Source: Flavobacteriales bacterium (GTDB lineage: Bacteria; Bacteroidota; Bacteroidia; NS11-12g; UBA9320). From it: a stretch of DNA of 64,000 bases. The notes beneath the pieces are model-generated. The model had not been told where the DNA came from, ran no database searches, and was given only the letters and a program-made list of their open reading frames with translations. Shown piece by piece: positions 14,744 to 23,604 of this stretch. The stretch's first letter is position 1. Each line of letters starts with the position of its first letter. Location of the stretch: NCBI GenBank assembly GCA_020635355.1, contig JACJZW010000002.1, positions 248,001-312,000 on the forward strand, read 5' to 3'. A program made the translations under genes and the position numbers.

Positions 14744-15421
14744 CTACTTCATCTTGCAACCGTCGGGAACGGCGAACAGTTCTTCGGGAATGGCATCAAT
14801 TTCTTCAACGGATGTGGCCGTGCGAATCACTCCAAGATTATCCATTTCCAAATCAATACCCTTCCACACATAACCCGTGTTGGGTCCGCTTTTACTTTTC
14901 CATCCGTCGGCTTCTTTTCCGGCGATGGTCTTTTTACCCACGCGGTCGTAGCCATAGGAGAGCTGGATGGTATCACCGTGTGCCAATAGGCTCAGTTCGG
15001 TTTCTTTTATACGGATAATCGAAGGTTGACATTCATTCAGCGTCATGCCGTATTCCTCGTACTTGCAATTCAGGCTGCCTTCCTTGGAACCGGTCCAGGT
15101 CTTGCGTCCCCGGAAGTGGTTTTTGGCCGATTGCTGAATGTCTTGTTCCAGAACACATCGTTTTCCGTATTGGTCAAACCAGGCTGTTTCCGTGCCGGTC
15201 CATTTACCGGAGTACACAAAGGTGATTTTGCCGGCTTTGACGTCGAATAAGGCATCTGCCGGTTTGGTTTCAGTGGCTTGCGCCGATGCGGTGTTTTCTG
15301 CTTCTGTGGCGGATTCGGCTTCAGTTGCCAACGGCTCAGAATCATGATCGCTTTGTTCGCTGGCGGTGCTGCCACATTGGGTAAATAGGAAGCCAATGAG
15401 GATGATGTAGATGGATTTCAT
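14744..15421 (-). CDS. Hypothetical lipoprotein
   Basis: 225 residues. The lipoprotein signal ends FTQC (Cys16), followed by an acidic Ser/Ala/Glu/Thr linker to about residue 55. A globular part begins FDVKAGKITFVYSGKWTGTETAW. It contains four cysteines (CVLE, NCKYE, NECQP, GCKMK), possibly two disulfides. No family was recognised. The pattern of an extracted dye-like conversion (KAGKITFVYSG and late VYVWKG-type strands) resembles lipoproteins that bind small ligands, but this is only impression. No operon partners. Confidence 0.68.
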   Translation of the reverse strand: MKSIYIILIGFLFTQCGSTASEQSDHDSEPLATEAESATEAENTASAQATETKPADALFDVKAGKITFVYSGKWTGTETAWFDQYGKRCVLEQDIQQSAKNHFRGRKTWTGSKEGSLNCKYEEYGMTLNECQPSIIRIKETELSLLAHGDTIQLSYGYDRVGKKTIAGKEADGWKSKSGPNTGYVWKGIDLEMDNLGVIRTATSVEEIDAIPEELFAVPDGCKMK

Positions 15422-15466
15422 GGGAAAGACTTTCCGTAAATCTACTAAAAAAGCCTGACCACTGCG

Positions 15467-16270
15467 TTACCACCGCAGGTTATAGCGTTCCAGTTCTTCT
15501 GAGGTGTAGGTCTTGGTATCGTATGGCTTGAGTAAATCAAGGTCGGCTCGTTCAACACTCATCGCGCCCATCATACCACCACCCATGGTAATCACCATCC
15601 TTCCTTGTACATCTCGATCGCGAACAATCTCAATCACCCGCAGATCAATGGATTCCTCCTTCATGTACACCGTAGAATCAATCGCACTCATGTTGGGGTT
15701 CAACACTTTGGAGAATTTTTGAAAGCCGAGGTATTCGCATTCCAACCACAGCTTTTTGGATGGATCGGGTACGAAATCAATGGTGATGGAGAAATAGCCG
15801 TTCAAATCGGAGAAGGTGCCGTTCAGGGTGGAATCACCTTGTTTTACGGCGATGTTGGCAAACGGCATGGGCTCTTTTCCCTGGAAGGAATCCAACACCT
15901 GCCCCTTAATGGTGATGCGTTTGATGTCGGGGATGGAGTCCGGAGTAGGAATTGAATCGGACGGTTGTGGCAGAACGGCTTTTACCAGTGGGATTTTTAG
16001 GAGAAAGAGAAGGAGGGAGGCCGCCACGGTTTTGAAAATGGATATCCGGGGTTTGGGGGAGGCAGGCGTGTATAATCGTTCGGTTTCAATCCGAATGCAC
16101 AGGTTGCCGTGGTAGTCGTCAAATTTCTGGATGACGTCCTGATCGGAGAATTGGGTGGCATCCAAAACGGTCTTGGAGCATTTGGAGCAAAAGCGACCTT
16201 GTTCGCTTGGTGTCATGCTGTCCCAGTTTTCATGACACGGTGTGGCAATGGATATTTTCCGATCATTCAT
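15467..16270 (-). CDS. Membrane protein with N-terminal Cys motif and carboxypeptidase-regulatory-like domain
   Basis: 267 residues from the ATG at 16270 (an upstream ATG at 16285 adds five). The cytoplasmic N-terminus has the Bacteroidota motif CHENWDSMTPSEQGRFCSKC, which looks like a small metal-binding or thiol site. One transmembrane helix (about 84-100, TVAASLLLFLLKIPLVKAVL) follows. A periplasmic CarboxypepD_reg-like beta-sandwich starts at ITIKGQVLDSFQG and contains FANIAVKQGDSTLNGTFSDLNGYFSI. The topology resembles an envelope sensor; the function is unknown. Confidence 0.7.
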   Translation of the reverse strand: MNDRKISIATPCHENWDSMTPSEQGRFCSKCSKTVLDATQFSDQDVIQKFDDYHGNLCIRIETERLYTPASPKPRISIFKTVAASLLLFLLKIPLVKAVLPQPSDSIPTPDSIPDIKRITIKGQVLDSFQGKEPMPFANIAVKQGDSTLNGTFSDLNGYFSITIDFVPDPSKKLWLECEYLGFQKFSKVLNPNMSAIDSTVYMKEESIDLRVIEIVRDRDVQGRMVITMGGGMMGAMSVERADLDLLKPYDTKTYTSEELERYNLRW

Positions 16271-16376
16271 AGTGGAAAGGAACATCTAAAAACGTTGTAT
16301 TGTAACTGCCAACTCAGTAACGGTAGAAGCGGATTCACAAGCGGTGGGATTCCCTTCGTCAATCGGATCATCGGAT

Positions 16377-16384
16377 TAACTTTG
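16377..16384 (+). promoter_or_regulatory. -7 box of glyS
   Basis: TAACTTTG (TAnnTTTG) lies 16 nt upstream of the glyS ATG. Confidence 0.6.
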
Positions 16385-16400
16385 CCGTTTTAATCCAACG

Positions 16401-17936
16401 ATGTCAGAAGATCAATTCAAACACGTGATTTCCCATGCCAAAGAGTATGGGTTTGTTTTTCAGGGAAGTGAAATTTATGACGGACTGGCTGCCGTTTACG
16501 ACTACGGTCAGAATGGAGTAGCCCTGAAAAATAACATCCGAACCTATTGGTGGAAAAGCATGGTCCAGCTCAACGAAAACATCGTTGGGATTGACTCGGC
16601 CATCTTCATGCATCCTAAGGTTTGGAAGGCAAGCGGACACGTGGATGGATTCAACGATCCGATGATCGATAACAAGGATTCGAAAAAGCGCTACCGCGCC
16701 GATGTGTTGATCGAAGAGCATGTTGAGAAATACGTGCAGAAGATCGAGAAGGAAGTAGTGAAGGGACGGAAGCGATTTGGCGATTCCTTTGACGAGGCCC
16801 AATTCCGCGCCACCAATCCCAATGTTCAACGCAGTCAACAAACCATCGATTACATCAATGGTGAGATGAAGTCGGCAATGGATTCCGGTGACCTGGATCG
16901 ATTGAAGGGGTTGATTGAAGAGCTAAACATCGTTTGCCCGATCTCGGGCAGCCGGAACTGGACGGACGTACGGCAGTTCAACCTGATGTACAGCACCCAA
17001 ATGAGCGCCACCGATGGCGAGTCGCAGATCTACCTCAGACCGGAAACGGCACAGGGCATTTTTGTGAATTACCTCAATGTACAGAAGACGGGTCGGATGC
17101 GGTTACCCTTTGGTATCGCACAAACGGGTAAGGCATTTCGGAATGAGATTGTTGCCCGGCAATTCATCATGCGGATGAAGGAATTTGAACAAATGGAGAT
17201 GCAATTCTTTGTTCAGCCCGGAACCGAGATGGATTGGTTTGAATACTGGAAAGAAAAGCGATTGGCGTGGCACAAGAATTTGGGAATTGATGCCGCCAAA
17301 TACCGATACCACGATCACATCAAATTGGCGCACTACGCCAATGCCGCGGTCGACATCGAATTCGAATTTCCATTTGGCTTTAAGGAGGTGGAAGGGATTC
17401 ACTCCCGGACTGACTTCGATTTGGGCCAACATCAGGAATTCAGCGGGAAGAAAATCCAGTACTTCGATCCGGAGCGCAATGAAAACTATGTACCGTATGT
17501 GGTAGAAACCTCCATTGGCTTGGATCGGATGTTCCTCGTTTTATTGTCGGATTCCCTGCGAACCGAGCAGGTTGAAGGTGGTGAAGAGCGAACGGTTCTG
17601 GCCTTGCCGCCGGCGCTGGCACCGTATCAATGTGCCATCTTGCCGTTGGTAAAGAAAGATGGTTTGCCGGAAATGGGTCGGGCCATCTTTGATGATCTGA
17701 AGCTGGACTTTGCCTGTTACTATGAAGAGAAAGACAGTATTGGCAAGCGCTATCGCCGTCAGGATGCCATTGGAACACCAGTGTGCATTACGATTGATCA
17801 TGAGAGTTTGACCGATCAAACGGTCACCATCCGGTTGCGGGATACCATGGAACAACGTCGGGTGCCGGTGAATGCCCTGCGCGATCTGATTAACTCAGAA
17901 GTATCCATGAATGCCCTGCTCAGATCTTTGAGCTGA
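16401..17936 (+). CDS. glyS: Glycyl-tRNA synthetase (single-chain dimeric type)
   Basis: A 511-residue class II aminoacyl-tRNA synthetase that charges tRNA-Gly. The N-terminus YGFVFQGSEIYDGLAAVYDYG and the class II motifs are intact: motif 2 around RPETAQGIFVNYLNV and GKAFRNEI, motif 3 around SIGLDRMFLVLL. The C-terminal anticodon-binding domain begins near residue 395 (LPPALAPYQCAILPL). This is the alpha2 (GlyQS-like eukaryotic/archaeal-type) form, not the alpha2beta2 form. It has its own -7 box and appears monocistronic. A 450-nt spacer follows. Confidence 0.96.
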   Translation: MSEDQFKHVISHAKEYGFVFQGSEIYDGLAAVYDYGQNGVALKNNIRTYWWKSMVQLNENIVGIDSAIFMHPKVWKASGHVDGFNDPMIDNKDSKKRYRADVLIEEHVEKYVQKIEKEVVKGRKRFGDSFDEAQFRATNPNVQRSQQTIDYINGEMKSAMDSGDLDRLKGLIEELNIVCPISGSRNWTDVRQFNLMYSTQMSATDGESQIYLRPETAQGIFVNYLNVQKTGRMRLPFGIAQTGKAFRNEIVARQFIMRMKEFEQMEMQFFVQPGTEMDWFEYWKEKRLAWHKNLGIDAAKYRYHDHIKLAHYANAAVDIEFEFPFGFKEVEGIHSRTDFDLGQHQEFSGKKIQYFDPERNENYVPYVVETSIGLDRMFLVLLSDSLRTEQVEGGEERTVLALPPALAPYQCAILPLVKKDGLPEMGRAIFDDLKLDFACYYEEKDSIGKRYRRQDAIGTPVCITIDHESLTDQTVTIRLRDTMEQRRVPVNALRDLINSEVSMNALLRSLS

Positions 17937-18200
17937 TTCCACATTTCGGAAAAAAATACGGAAATCCGTCTCGATTTGGGACGGGTGTGGAAAACCTCTT
18001 TGATGGCACCAGGTGTCAAGTGGCTGTTTTTCAGTCGTTTAGTGTTTTGGCATACCGTGGCATTTGAATTGACCTATAGAAGTACAAGCGCATGGAGATC
18101 GGTCGCAGTAGAAAAGTTCCCGATTGCATTCCGAAATCTTCGGACCATATGCTTCCCAAAACAGACTTGTATCCCGATAGCGATACAGTAGTATGAACAT

Positions 18201-18295
18201 GAAATTTGTCTGTTGCGAAACAGGCCACAGTAGTCAAATAGATTAATCAAGCATTAAGTAGTAGTATAAAGGCAGTCGGTTCGGCTGCCTTTTTC
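18201..18295 (+). ncRNA. Candidate short transcript ending in a strong terminator
   Basis: The 450-nt spacer after glyS has no convincing ORF but ends in a strong plus-strand terminator more than 330 nt from the glyS stop. Upstream of it lies a small hairpin CTGTT-GCGA-AACAG (18210-18223) with a GNRA tetraloop. A near-consensus -7 sequence (GAAATTTG, 18201-18208) precedes the hairpin. This could be a small RNA of about 90 nt or simply a long glyS 3' UTR. No known RNA family was recognised. Confidence 0.25.
18268..18295 (+). terminator. Intrinsic terminator in the spacer after glyS
   Basis: An AAAGGCAG / CTGCCTTT stem, extended by three inner pairs (including U-G) to a GTT loop, runs into TTTTT. 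No ORF ends close to it upstream. Confidence 0.85.
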
Positions 18296-18386
18296 ATTTG
18301 TCATCTTTTTGAAAATCTCGAACTTTTTTTGATGGATCACCAACCGCTCGTTCAGATATTCCGTACCGATAGGTAAACAGACGAAT

Positions 18387-20003
18387 ATGAAACGACTTTA
18401 TACTTTACTCGCTCTTGCCTTCATGGGCTTTGGGGGTTCCGTGGCTTCGGCGCAATGCGATGCCACGTTTTCCTATGGTTTTTATATGAATGATTCCTCC
18501 ACGTTCTTAATCGTGGGTAAGTCAGGAAACTTTGATCACTATTGGAGTTTTGGAGATGGAACATCGTACCAGGGGAAGCAAACCGCCTATCACCACTATC
18601 AAAAAAATGGAACCTATACCTTGTGCCACGTGGTGTATGATTCGGCACGAACCTGTATGGATTCATCGTGTATGACCATTACGGTAAATTGCTCGTGTCT
18701 CGCATGCAGTGCTGATTTTACCTACACCGTTCGTGGTGATTCGATTGACATTCAGAACACCACATCGAGATCCTCTCGATCGTACATCACCTTCGATATG
18801 GGTGACGGGAATACCTACAGCACCGATAGTTTCACCCATATCTACAAGAAAACAGGTCAGCCAACCACCTACTATGTTTGTTTGAGTTATTACGACACCA
18901 TCACAAATTGTTTTGATTCCACCTGCAAAACCATTGTGATCAATCCCCGAACAAATTGTCAGGCTGCATATAAGACCATCATCACGAAGGATACGGTGGA
19001 ATTTGTTAATGCGTCATCGCCCAATACGGCGGGTGTGAGCTACTTCTGGGTGTTTGGTGATGGAACTACATCGACCCAAAAAAATCCAACCCATGTGTAT
19101 AAGGCTCCAAACAACTACTACGCATGTCTGATTGTTACCGATTCCATTAATAACTGCACCTCGCAGAAATGCGATACGGTGCATGTAGACACGGTGAATA
19201 CCGCTAATTGCAAAGCCGATTTTGGCCACCAGCAATACAATTTAACCATCTACTTTGCCAATCGATCGCAGGCGGCCGGTAGTTACTATTGGGATTTTGG
19301 CGATGGAAATACAAGTACCAAGTTTGAACCTCAGCACACCTATAAAAATCCGGGTTACTACACGGTTTGTTTATCTATTGCCAACAGCAGCGGATGTTCC
19401 GATAGCATGTGCCAAACCATTTTTGTTGATTCCATCCGATGTCATCCATCCTTCAAGGTGGCCATTGATACCAGCGTTAAATACAAGGTGTACTTAATTA
19501 ATCAGTCCAGTAACCTATCCGGTCATACCTATTTGTGGACCTTCGGCGATAGCTCCAAGTACAGTACCAAGCGAAACCCAAGTCATCACTTCAATACCTT
19601 TGGATACTATGAAATCTGTTTGACGGTAAGCGATCAAAACTACCGTTGTTCGGTGACGTACTGTGATTCCATTGGTATGGATTCCACGGGTAAATTGCTC
19701 AAGGCAGATGGATTTGATGTCGAAGTTATCGAGGACTTTAACAGCATTGGAAAGCTCAATGTGGCGCAAGGATCGGTTTACCCGAACCCAACGTCCGGAC
19801 AATTGAGATTGGATCTGCCCGACTTTAAATCCACCGTTGCCATCCAGATCTTTACGATGAATGGGGTAGAAGTGTATCGAGCAGACAACTTTGAGCATCT
19901 CAGCAACATCCTGAATGTATCCGACTTGCCAAACGGCATGTATATTTTAACCGCCGAAGACGGTAGTAATCTTACCAGATTGCGTTTTGTGAAAGGAGAA
20001 TAA
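18387..20003 (+). CDS. Secreted PKD-repeat protein with T9SS C-terminal sorting domain
   Basis: 538 residues. Signal peptide MKRLYTLLALAFMGFGGSVASA. Five PKD-like domains follow, each with the FGDG core (YWSFGDGTS, ITFDMGDGNT, YFWVFGDGTT, YYWDFGDGNT, YLWTFGDSSK) and each closing with paired cysteines (for example CSDSMC), probably disulfides. A type A sorting domain from about residue 460 (VYPNPTSGQLRLD...DLPNGMYILTAED...RFVKGE) marks it as a type IX secretion client, released or anchored on the cell surface. The PKD array suggests adhesion. An ECF sigma factor gene starts 27 nt after the stop, so the two are probably co-transcribed. Confidence 0.9.
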   Translation: MKRLYTLLALAFMGFGGSVASAQCDATFSYGFYMNDSSTFLIVGKSGNFDHYWSFGDGTSYQGKQTAYHHYQKNGTYTLCHVVYDSARTCMDSSCMTITVNCSCLACSADFTYTVRGDSIDIQNTTSRSSRSYITFDMGDGNTYSTDSFTHIYKKTGQPTTYYVCLSYYDTITNCFDSTCKTIVINPRTNCQAAYKTIITKDTVEFVNASSPNTAGVSYFWVFGDGTTSTQKNPTHVYKAPNNYYACLIVTDSINNCTSQKCDTVHVDTVNTANCKADFGHQQYNLTIYFANRSQAAGSYYWDFGDGNTSTKFEPQHTYKNPGYYTVCLSIANSSGCSDSMCQTIFVDSIRCHPSFKVAIDTSVKYKVYLINQSSNLSGHTYLWTFGDSSKYSTKRNPSHHFNTFGYYEICLTVSDQNYRCSVTYCDSIGMDSTGKLLKADGFDVEVIEDFNSIGKLNVAQGSVYPNPTSGQLRLDLPDFKSTVAIQIFTMNGVEVYRADNFEHLSNILNVSDLPNGMYILTAEDGSNLTRLRFVKGE

Positions 20004-20030
20004 GATGATTCCCCACGGGGATCAACCTAC

Positions 20031-20594
20031 ATGTACCAGGGGATTGATCATCATGTACTGCAACAATGCCTTCAAGGCAAAGAGCGCGGATTTTCCGCGC
20101 TCTATCAGTCCCTTTTTAGCTATTTGATGAATATCTGTATTCGATATCACAGGGATTATGATGAGGCCGGACTGGCTCTGAATGAAATCTTTTTAAAAAT
20201 TGCTGATCGGCTTTCAGACTATGAGGTTAGTCGGCCTTTTCTACCCTGGGTAAAAACCATTGCGATCAATCATTTGATCGATCGATATCGATCGCACCAC
20301 AAAAATCGTCAGTTGGACATGGTTGACGATGATATTTCAGCATCCAACCTGGACATACAGGTGCCTGCAGATACCGGTTTGCAAGCCGATGATCTGATCC
20401 GAATGATTCGGGAATTACCGGAACCGGAGGGGCACATTTTTAATTTGTTTGCCATTGATGGGTATAGTCATCCTGAAATTAGTCAGCTGTTGAACCTGCC
20501 GGTTGGCACCACGAAATGGTATGTGTCCAGGGCCCGCAAGAGATTGCAGGCGATGCTGATGGAAGAAGAACAAAAAGTATCCGTATCGAAATGA
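20031..20594 (+). CDS. ECF-type RNA polymerase sigma-70 factor
   Basis: 187 residues. Region 2 covers about 20-90 (FSALYQSLFSYLMNICIRYHRDYDEA; EIFLKIADRL; FLPWVKTIAINHLIDRYRS). Region 4 covers about 125-175 (LPEPEGHIFNLFAIDGYSHPEISQLLNLPVGTTKWYVSRARKRL), a helix-turn-helix for the -35/-33 element. Regions 1 and 3 are absent, as in ECF factors. The stop overlaps the start of the next gene (ATGA), so the two are translationally coupled, as usual for sigma/anti-sigma pairs. Confidence 0.92.
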   Translation: MYQGIDHHVLQQCLQGKERGFSALYQSLFSYLMNICIRYHRDYDEAGLALNEIFLKIADRLSDYEVSRPFLPWVKTIAINHLIDRYRSHHKNRQLDMVDDDISASNLDIQVPADTGLQADDLIRMIRELPEPEGHIFNLFAIDGYSHPEISQLLNLPVGTTKWYVSRARKRLQAMLMEEEQKVSVSK

Positions 20595-21928
20595 AGGAGA
20601 ACGGAAAAAATATAGACCATCTGTTCCGGGACGGCGTCCATAAGGACTATCCCATGGATACGGCCTTGTGGAATCAGGTTGCCGGGTCGTTGCCAAAAGG
20701 GAAGAAGCCATTTGGCTTTTTGCTGGATAGCATTCTTGTACTGCTGTGTTTGCTGGCCTTTCTGTTGCCACAGACCAATCAGGGCTCGGATTCGATGGCC
20801 GAGAATGGCCAAATCATCAACCCACAGGAACACCGCTCCTCTCGCGGGAACAGGAATCAAGAATATCCTGCAAACTCGGTAACGGCGGATGATGGGTCAT
20901 TCATTCAGGATCAAGCTTCTCAAAGCCATTCAGCAGATGGCTCAGGGAGCCTTGCTATGGATACGGGTGCTGGCCACGGTACACCCACAATGGGTTCACC
21001 CGAAAATGGAAAGGACTTCCATCCAAAAAAGAGTCCACCACCTGGTGTCGCCGAAACAACGAACGAATCATCTCATCAAGAGCTTGGGTATACCCTTCCG
21101 GTGTTTGACGCCATAGATCTATTGGAAAGGCCGTTTTACGGCTGGTCATTTGGGGAATCTTTTTTTCAACTCAACGGTGTTCAAAAACCATCTGCACCAA
21201 AGCACCGAAGAGTCATGTTCTATTCTGGAATGGATCTGGATTTTTCCGTACATCGATCTAAAAAATTGGAGCTTCCTACTCCCGCCAATGAGGCCTACCG
21301 GAAGGAACATGAAGCCATCAAAACACTTCAATCGCGTCGCTTCTATGTAGGAATTTCCAGTCGGCATTTTTTCCTGGAATCCGGGATTGGTCTCACTCAG
21401 TTTATGGATGAATATGACTACCCGATAGCGTATGAGGTGAAATTGTATACCGTTTCGGAAGGACCACTCCAAATTTTACAAGATCGGTTCATCGTTGATG
21501 GACAAGAGGTTGTGCTAATTGGCAGGCCAAAGGATACAACGGTTACAACTACCCAGGTCAACGCGCAAAATACAGGTCAGGTTAGGCTATCGTATTTGAA
21601 TGTGCCCATACGGTTGGGATATATTCATGATTGGGGTCGTGTAGAACTACGAAGTTGGATCCGACCCGAAATACATATGTTACGGTCCTGGAGTGGTAAT
21701 TACATCGACCTGAGCCCGGGAGGACTACCCTTGGAAACCGGGGATATGTCTAAACATCACAATTTGCTTTCTTTAGGCGGTGGCGTGGATATCGGCTACC
21801 GGTTAACCTCGCATTGGGTGATTCGCGGTTCAGTATCGGGTAGTTCAATGATGCAGAGTACGCACATTGATTTCAATCAACGCCTGCGATGGTTATCCAG
21901 CGGAGTGACCTTGAACCGGTACTTCTAA
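20591..21928 (+). CDS. Membrane-anchored protein with barrel-like C-terminus, putative anti-sigma factor
   Basis: 445 residues from the ATG overlapping the sigma stop; an earlier in-frame start at 20516 would run through the sigma gene and is rejected. Residues 1-35 (KENGKNIDHLFRDGVHKDYP) look cytoplasmic. One transmembrane helix spans about 40-60 (FLLDSILVLLCLLAFLLP). A Ser/Asn/Gly/Gln-rich linker of some 120 residues follows. The C-terminal 250 residues have alternating strands as in small outer-membrane barrels (YVGISSRHFFLESGIG; VRLSYLNVPIRLGYIHDW; LLSLGGGVDIGYRL) and end in aromatic NRYF, a typical barrel end. The coupling to an ECF sigma factor suggests an anti-sigma role. If the topology is right, one chain links inner and outer membranes. 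Confidence 0.65.
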   Translation: MKENGKNIDHLFRDGVHKDYPMDTALWNQVAGSLPKGKKPFGFLLDSILVLLCLLAFLLPQTNQGSDSMAENGQIINPQEHRSSRGNRNQEYPANSVTADDGSFIQDQASQSHSADGSGSLAMDTGAGHGTPTMGSPENGKDFHPKKSPPPGVAETTNESSHQELGYTLPVFDAIDLLERPFYGWSFGESFFQLNGVQKPSAPKHRRVMFYSGMDLDFSVHRSKKLELPTPANEAYRKEHEAIKTLQSRRFYVGISSRHFFLESGIGLTQFMDEYDYPIAYEVKLYTVSEGPLQILQDRFIVDGQEVVLIGRPKDTTVTTTQVNAQNTGQVRLSYLNVPIRLGYIHDWGRVELRSWIRPEIHMLRSWSGNYIDLSPGGLPLETGDMSKHHNLLSLGGGVDIGYRLTSHWVIRGSVSGSSMMQSTHIDFNQRLRWLSSGVTLNRYF

Positions 21929-21944
21929 AACAGGTTCATTGTTC

Positions 21945-21952
21945 TACCTTTG
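21945..21952 (+). promoter_or_regulatory. -7 box of the aldehyde dehydrogenase gene
   Basis: TACCTTTG (TAnnTTTG) lies 19 nt upstream of the ATG at 21972. Confidence 0.58.
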
Positions 21953-21971
21953 AGGCCCTATAGGCCGAGGT

Positions 21972-23417
21972 ATGATTAAGATTCAGAATTTTATAAACGG
22001 ACGCTACATGGATCCGGTTGGTGGAGAGCACCTGGATAACTATGAACCGGCGAAGGGTCGGGTGTACAGCACCATTCCACGTTCCGGTGCGGAGGATGTT
22101 AAACTGGCTGCCGATGCAGCTAAAGCAGCCTTTCCGGAATGGAGTTCCATGCGTTTGGAAAAGCGTTCAAAGATTCTATACCGATTGTCTGAACTCATCG
22201 ATCAAAACCTGGATCGATTGGCGGAAGCCGAGAGCCGTGATAACGGCAAGCCGCTTTGGCTGGCCAAGGAAGTTGACATCCCCAGAGCACGTGATAACTT
22301 CCGGTTTTTTGCCACGGCCATTCAACATTTTGCCTCTGAAAGTCATCGCACCAGCGACACGATTATCAATTATACCACTCGCAAGCCCATTGGCGTGGCG
22401 GGATGTATTTCGCCCTGGAATTTGCCGCTCTACTTGTTCAGTTGGAAGGTGGCCCCGGCATTGGCCGCTGGAAATACGGTGGTGGCCAAGCCCAGTGAAG
22501 TGACTCCCATGACCGCCTACTTGTTGGGCGAATTATGCAATGAAGCCGGCATGCCGGCGGGTGTTTTCAACATCGTCCATGGCTTAGGTGCAGAAGTGGG
22601 TAATGCCATGGTGGAACACCCTGACATCCCTATGATTTCCTTTACGGGAGGTACCGTGACCGGTGCAACCATTGCCCGAACGGCGGCGCCTATGTTTAAG
22701 AAATTGAGTTTGGAGTTGGGTGGGAAGAACCCCAACATCATATTCGATGATTGTGATTTTGATAAGGCTATTGCCACGAGTTTGAACTCGTCTTTTGCCA
22801 ACCAGGGGCAAATTTGTTTGTGTGGTTCACGGATGTATATCCAACGCGGAATTTATGAGCGTTTCCGCGATGAGTTTGTGCGTCGGGTATCGGAATTCAA
22901 GGTGGGTGATCCCATGGATGAAAACAACCGAATGGGAGCCTTGGTGTCCCAACCCCACTTTGAAAAGGTTAAAAGTTATATCCAACTGGCTCAGGAAGAA
23001 GGTGGAAGGATTCTGACGGGAGGTGAAGAAGTGAAACTCTCTGGAGAATTTGCCAACGGGTGGTTCCTACGACCTACGGTGATAGAAGGATTGCATGAGC
23101 AATGCCGAACCAATCAGGAGGAGATTTTTGGACCTGTGGTTACCCTGCAACCATTTGATACGGAAGAGGAAGCCATTGCCCTGGCCAATTCTACCACCTA
23201 CGGGTTGGCCGCAACGGTTTGGACAGAGAATGTCCGGCGAGCACATCGCGTGGCGGATCAACTAAAATCCGGAATCGTTTGGGTGAACTGTTGGTTGGTG
23301 CGAGACCTGAGAACACCATTTGGCGGTGTGAAAAGTTCGGGTGTTGGTCGGGAAGGTGGATGGGAAGCCCTACGATTCTTCACCGAACCTAAGAACATCT
23401 GCATCAAGTTTGATTGA
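21972..23417 (+). CDS. NAD(P)-dependent aldehyde dehydrogenase, muconic-semialdehyde type
   Basis: 481 residues, the normal length of the ALDH superfamily. NAD-binding and catalytic features are complete: SPWNLPLYLFSWK, FTGGTVTG, general base Glu in LELGGKNPNII (near 249) and nucleophile Cys282 (GQICLCGSR). PFGGVKSSGVGREGG lies near the C-terminus. The overall pattern resembles 2-hydroxymuconate/2-aminomuconate semialdehyde dehydrogenases, which act in aromatic or kynurenine-route tryptophan breakdown. No other gene of such a pathway is adjacent, although fumarylacetoacetase (tyrosine route) lies 20 kb away. The superfamily is certain, the substrate is not. Confidence 0.88.
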   Translation: MIKIQNFINGRYMDPVGGEHLDNYEPAKGRVYSTIPRSGAEDVKLAADAAKAAFPEWSSMRLEKRSKILYRLSELIDQNLDRLAEAESRDNGKPLWLAKEVDIPRARDNFRFFATAIQHFASESHRTSDTIINYTTRKPIGVAGCISPWNLPLYLFSWKVAPALAAGNTVVAKPSEVTPMTAYLLGELCNEAGMPAGVFNIVHGLGAEVGNAMVEHPDIPMISFTGGTVTGATIARTAAPMFKKLSLELGGKNPNIIFDDCDFDKAIATSLNSSFANQGQICLCGSRMYIQRGIYERFRDEFVRRVSEFKVGDPMDENNRMGALVSQPHFEKVKSYIQLAQEEGGRILTGGEEVKLSGEFANGWFLRPTVIEGLHEQCRTNQEEIFGPVVTLQPFDTEEEAIALANSTTYGLAATVWTENVRRAHRVADQLKSGIVWVNCWLVRDLRTPFGGVKSSGVGREGGWEALRFFTEPKNICIKFD

Positions 23418-23453
23418 GAAATTCCTCTTTCAAAACTCATCAAGTCTTCTGGC

Positions 23454-23489
23454 GGGTAAAAAAGTTGTTAGCCGCCAATTATTTTACCC
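23454..23489. repeat. Inverted repeat after the aldehyde dehydrogenase gene
   Basis: GGGTAAAA (23454-23461) and TTTTACCC (23482-23489) are perfect inverted copies. A second pair, GGCGG/CCGCC, interleaves with them. There is no T-run as in a classical terminator. It could still be the 3' end structure of the aldehyde dehydrogenase transcript. Confidence 0.5.
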
Positions 23490-23604
23490 AACGCTATCGG
23501 TGATCTAGTCGAAATTTTGTAGGGATGCATTTGCCCCTTCCCCCAGGAAAGTTCGCCGTTTTCAAGAACATTAACCTGCTTAATTCTCCGAACGCTGTCA
23601 CTAG

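Noticed and set aside
17976..18191. 71-codon ORF in the spacer after glyS
   Set aside because: No domain, odd composition and no promoter; the region is better seen as noncoding.
18268..18295. Possible tRNA because of a GGTTCGG sequence
   Set aside because: The bases form the loop of a terminator hairpin; no acceptor, D or anticodon arms can be built around it.
21972..23417. A complete kynurenine or meta-cleavage pathway around the aldehyde dehydrogenase
   Set aside because: No neighbouring gene of either pathway is present, so only the enzyme type is proposed.
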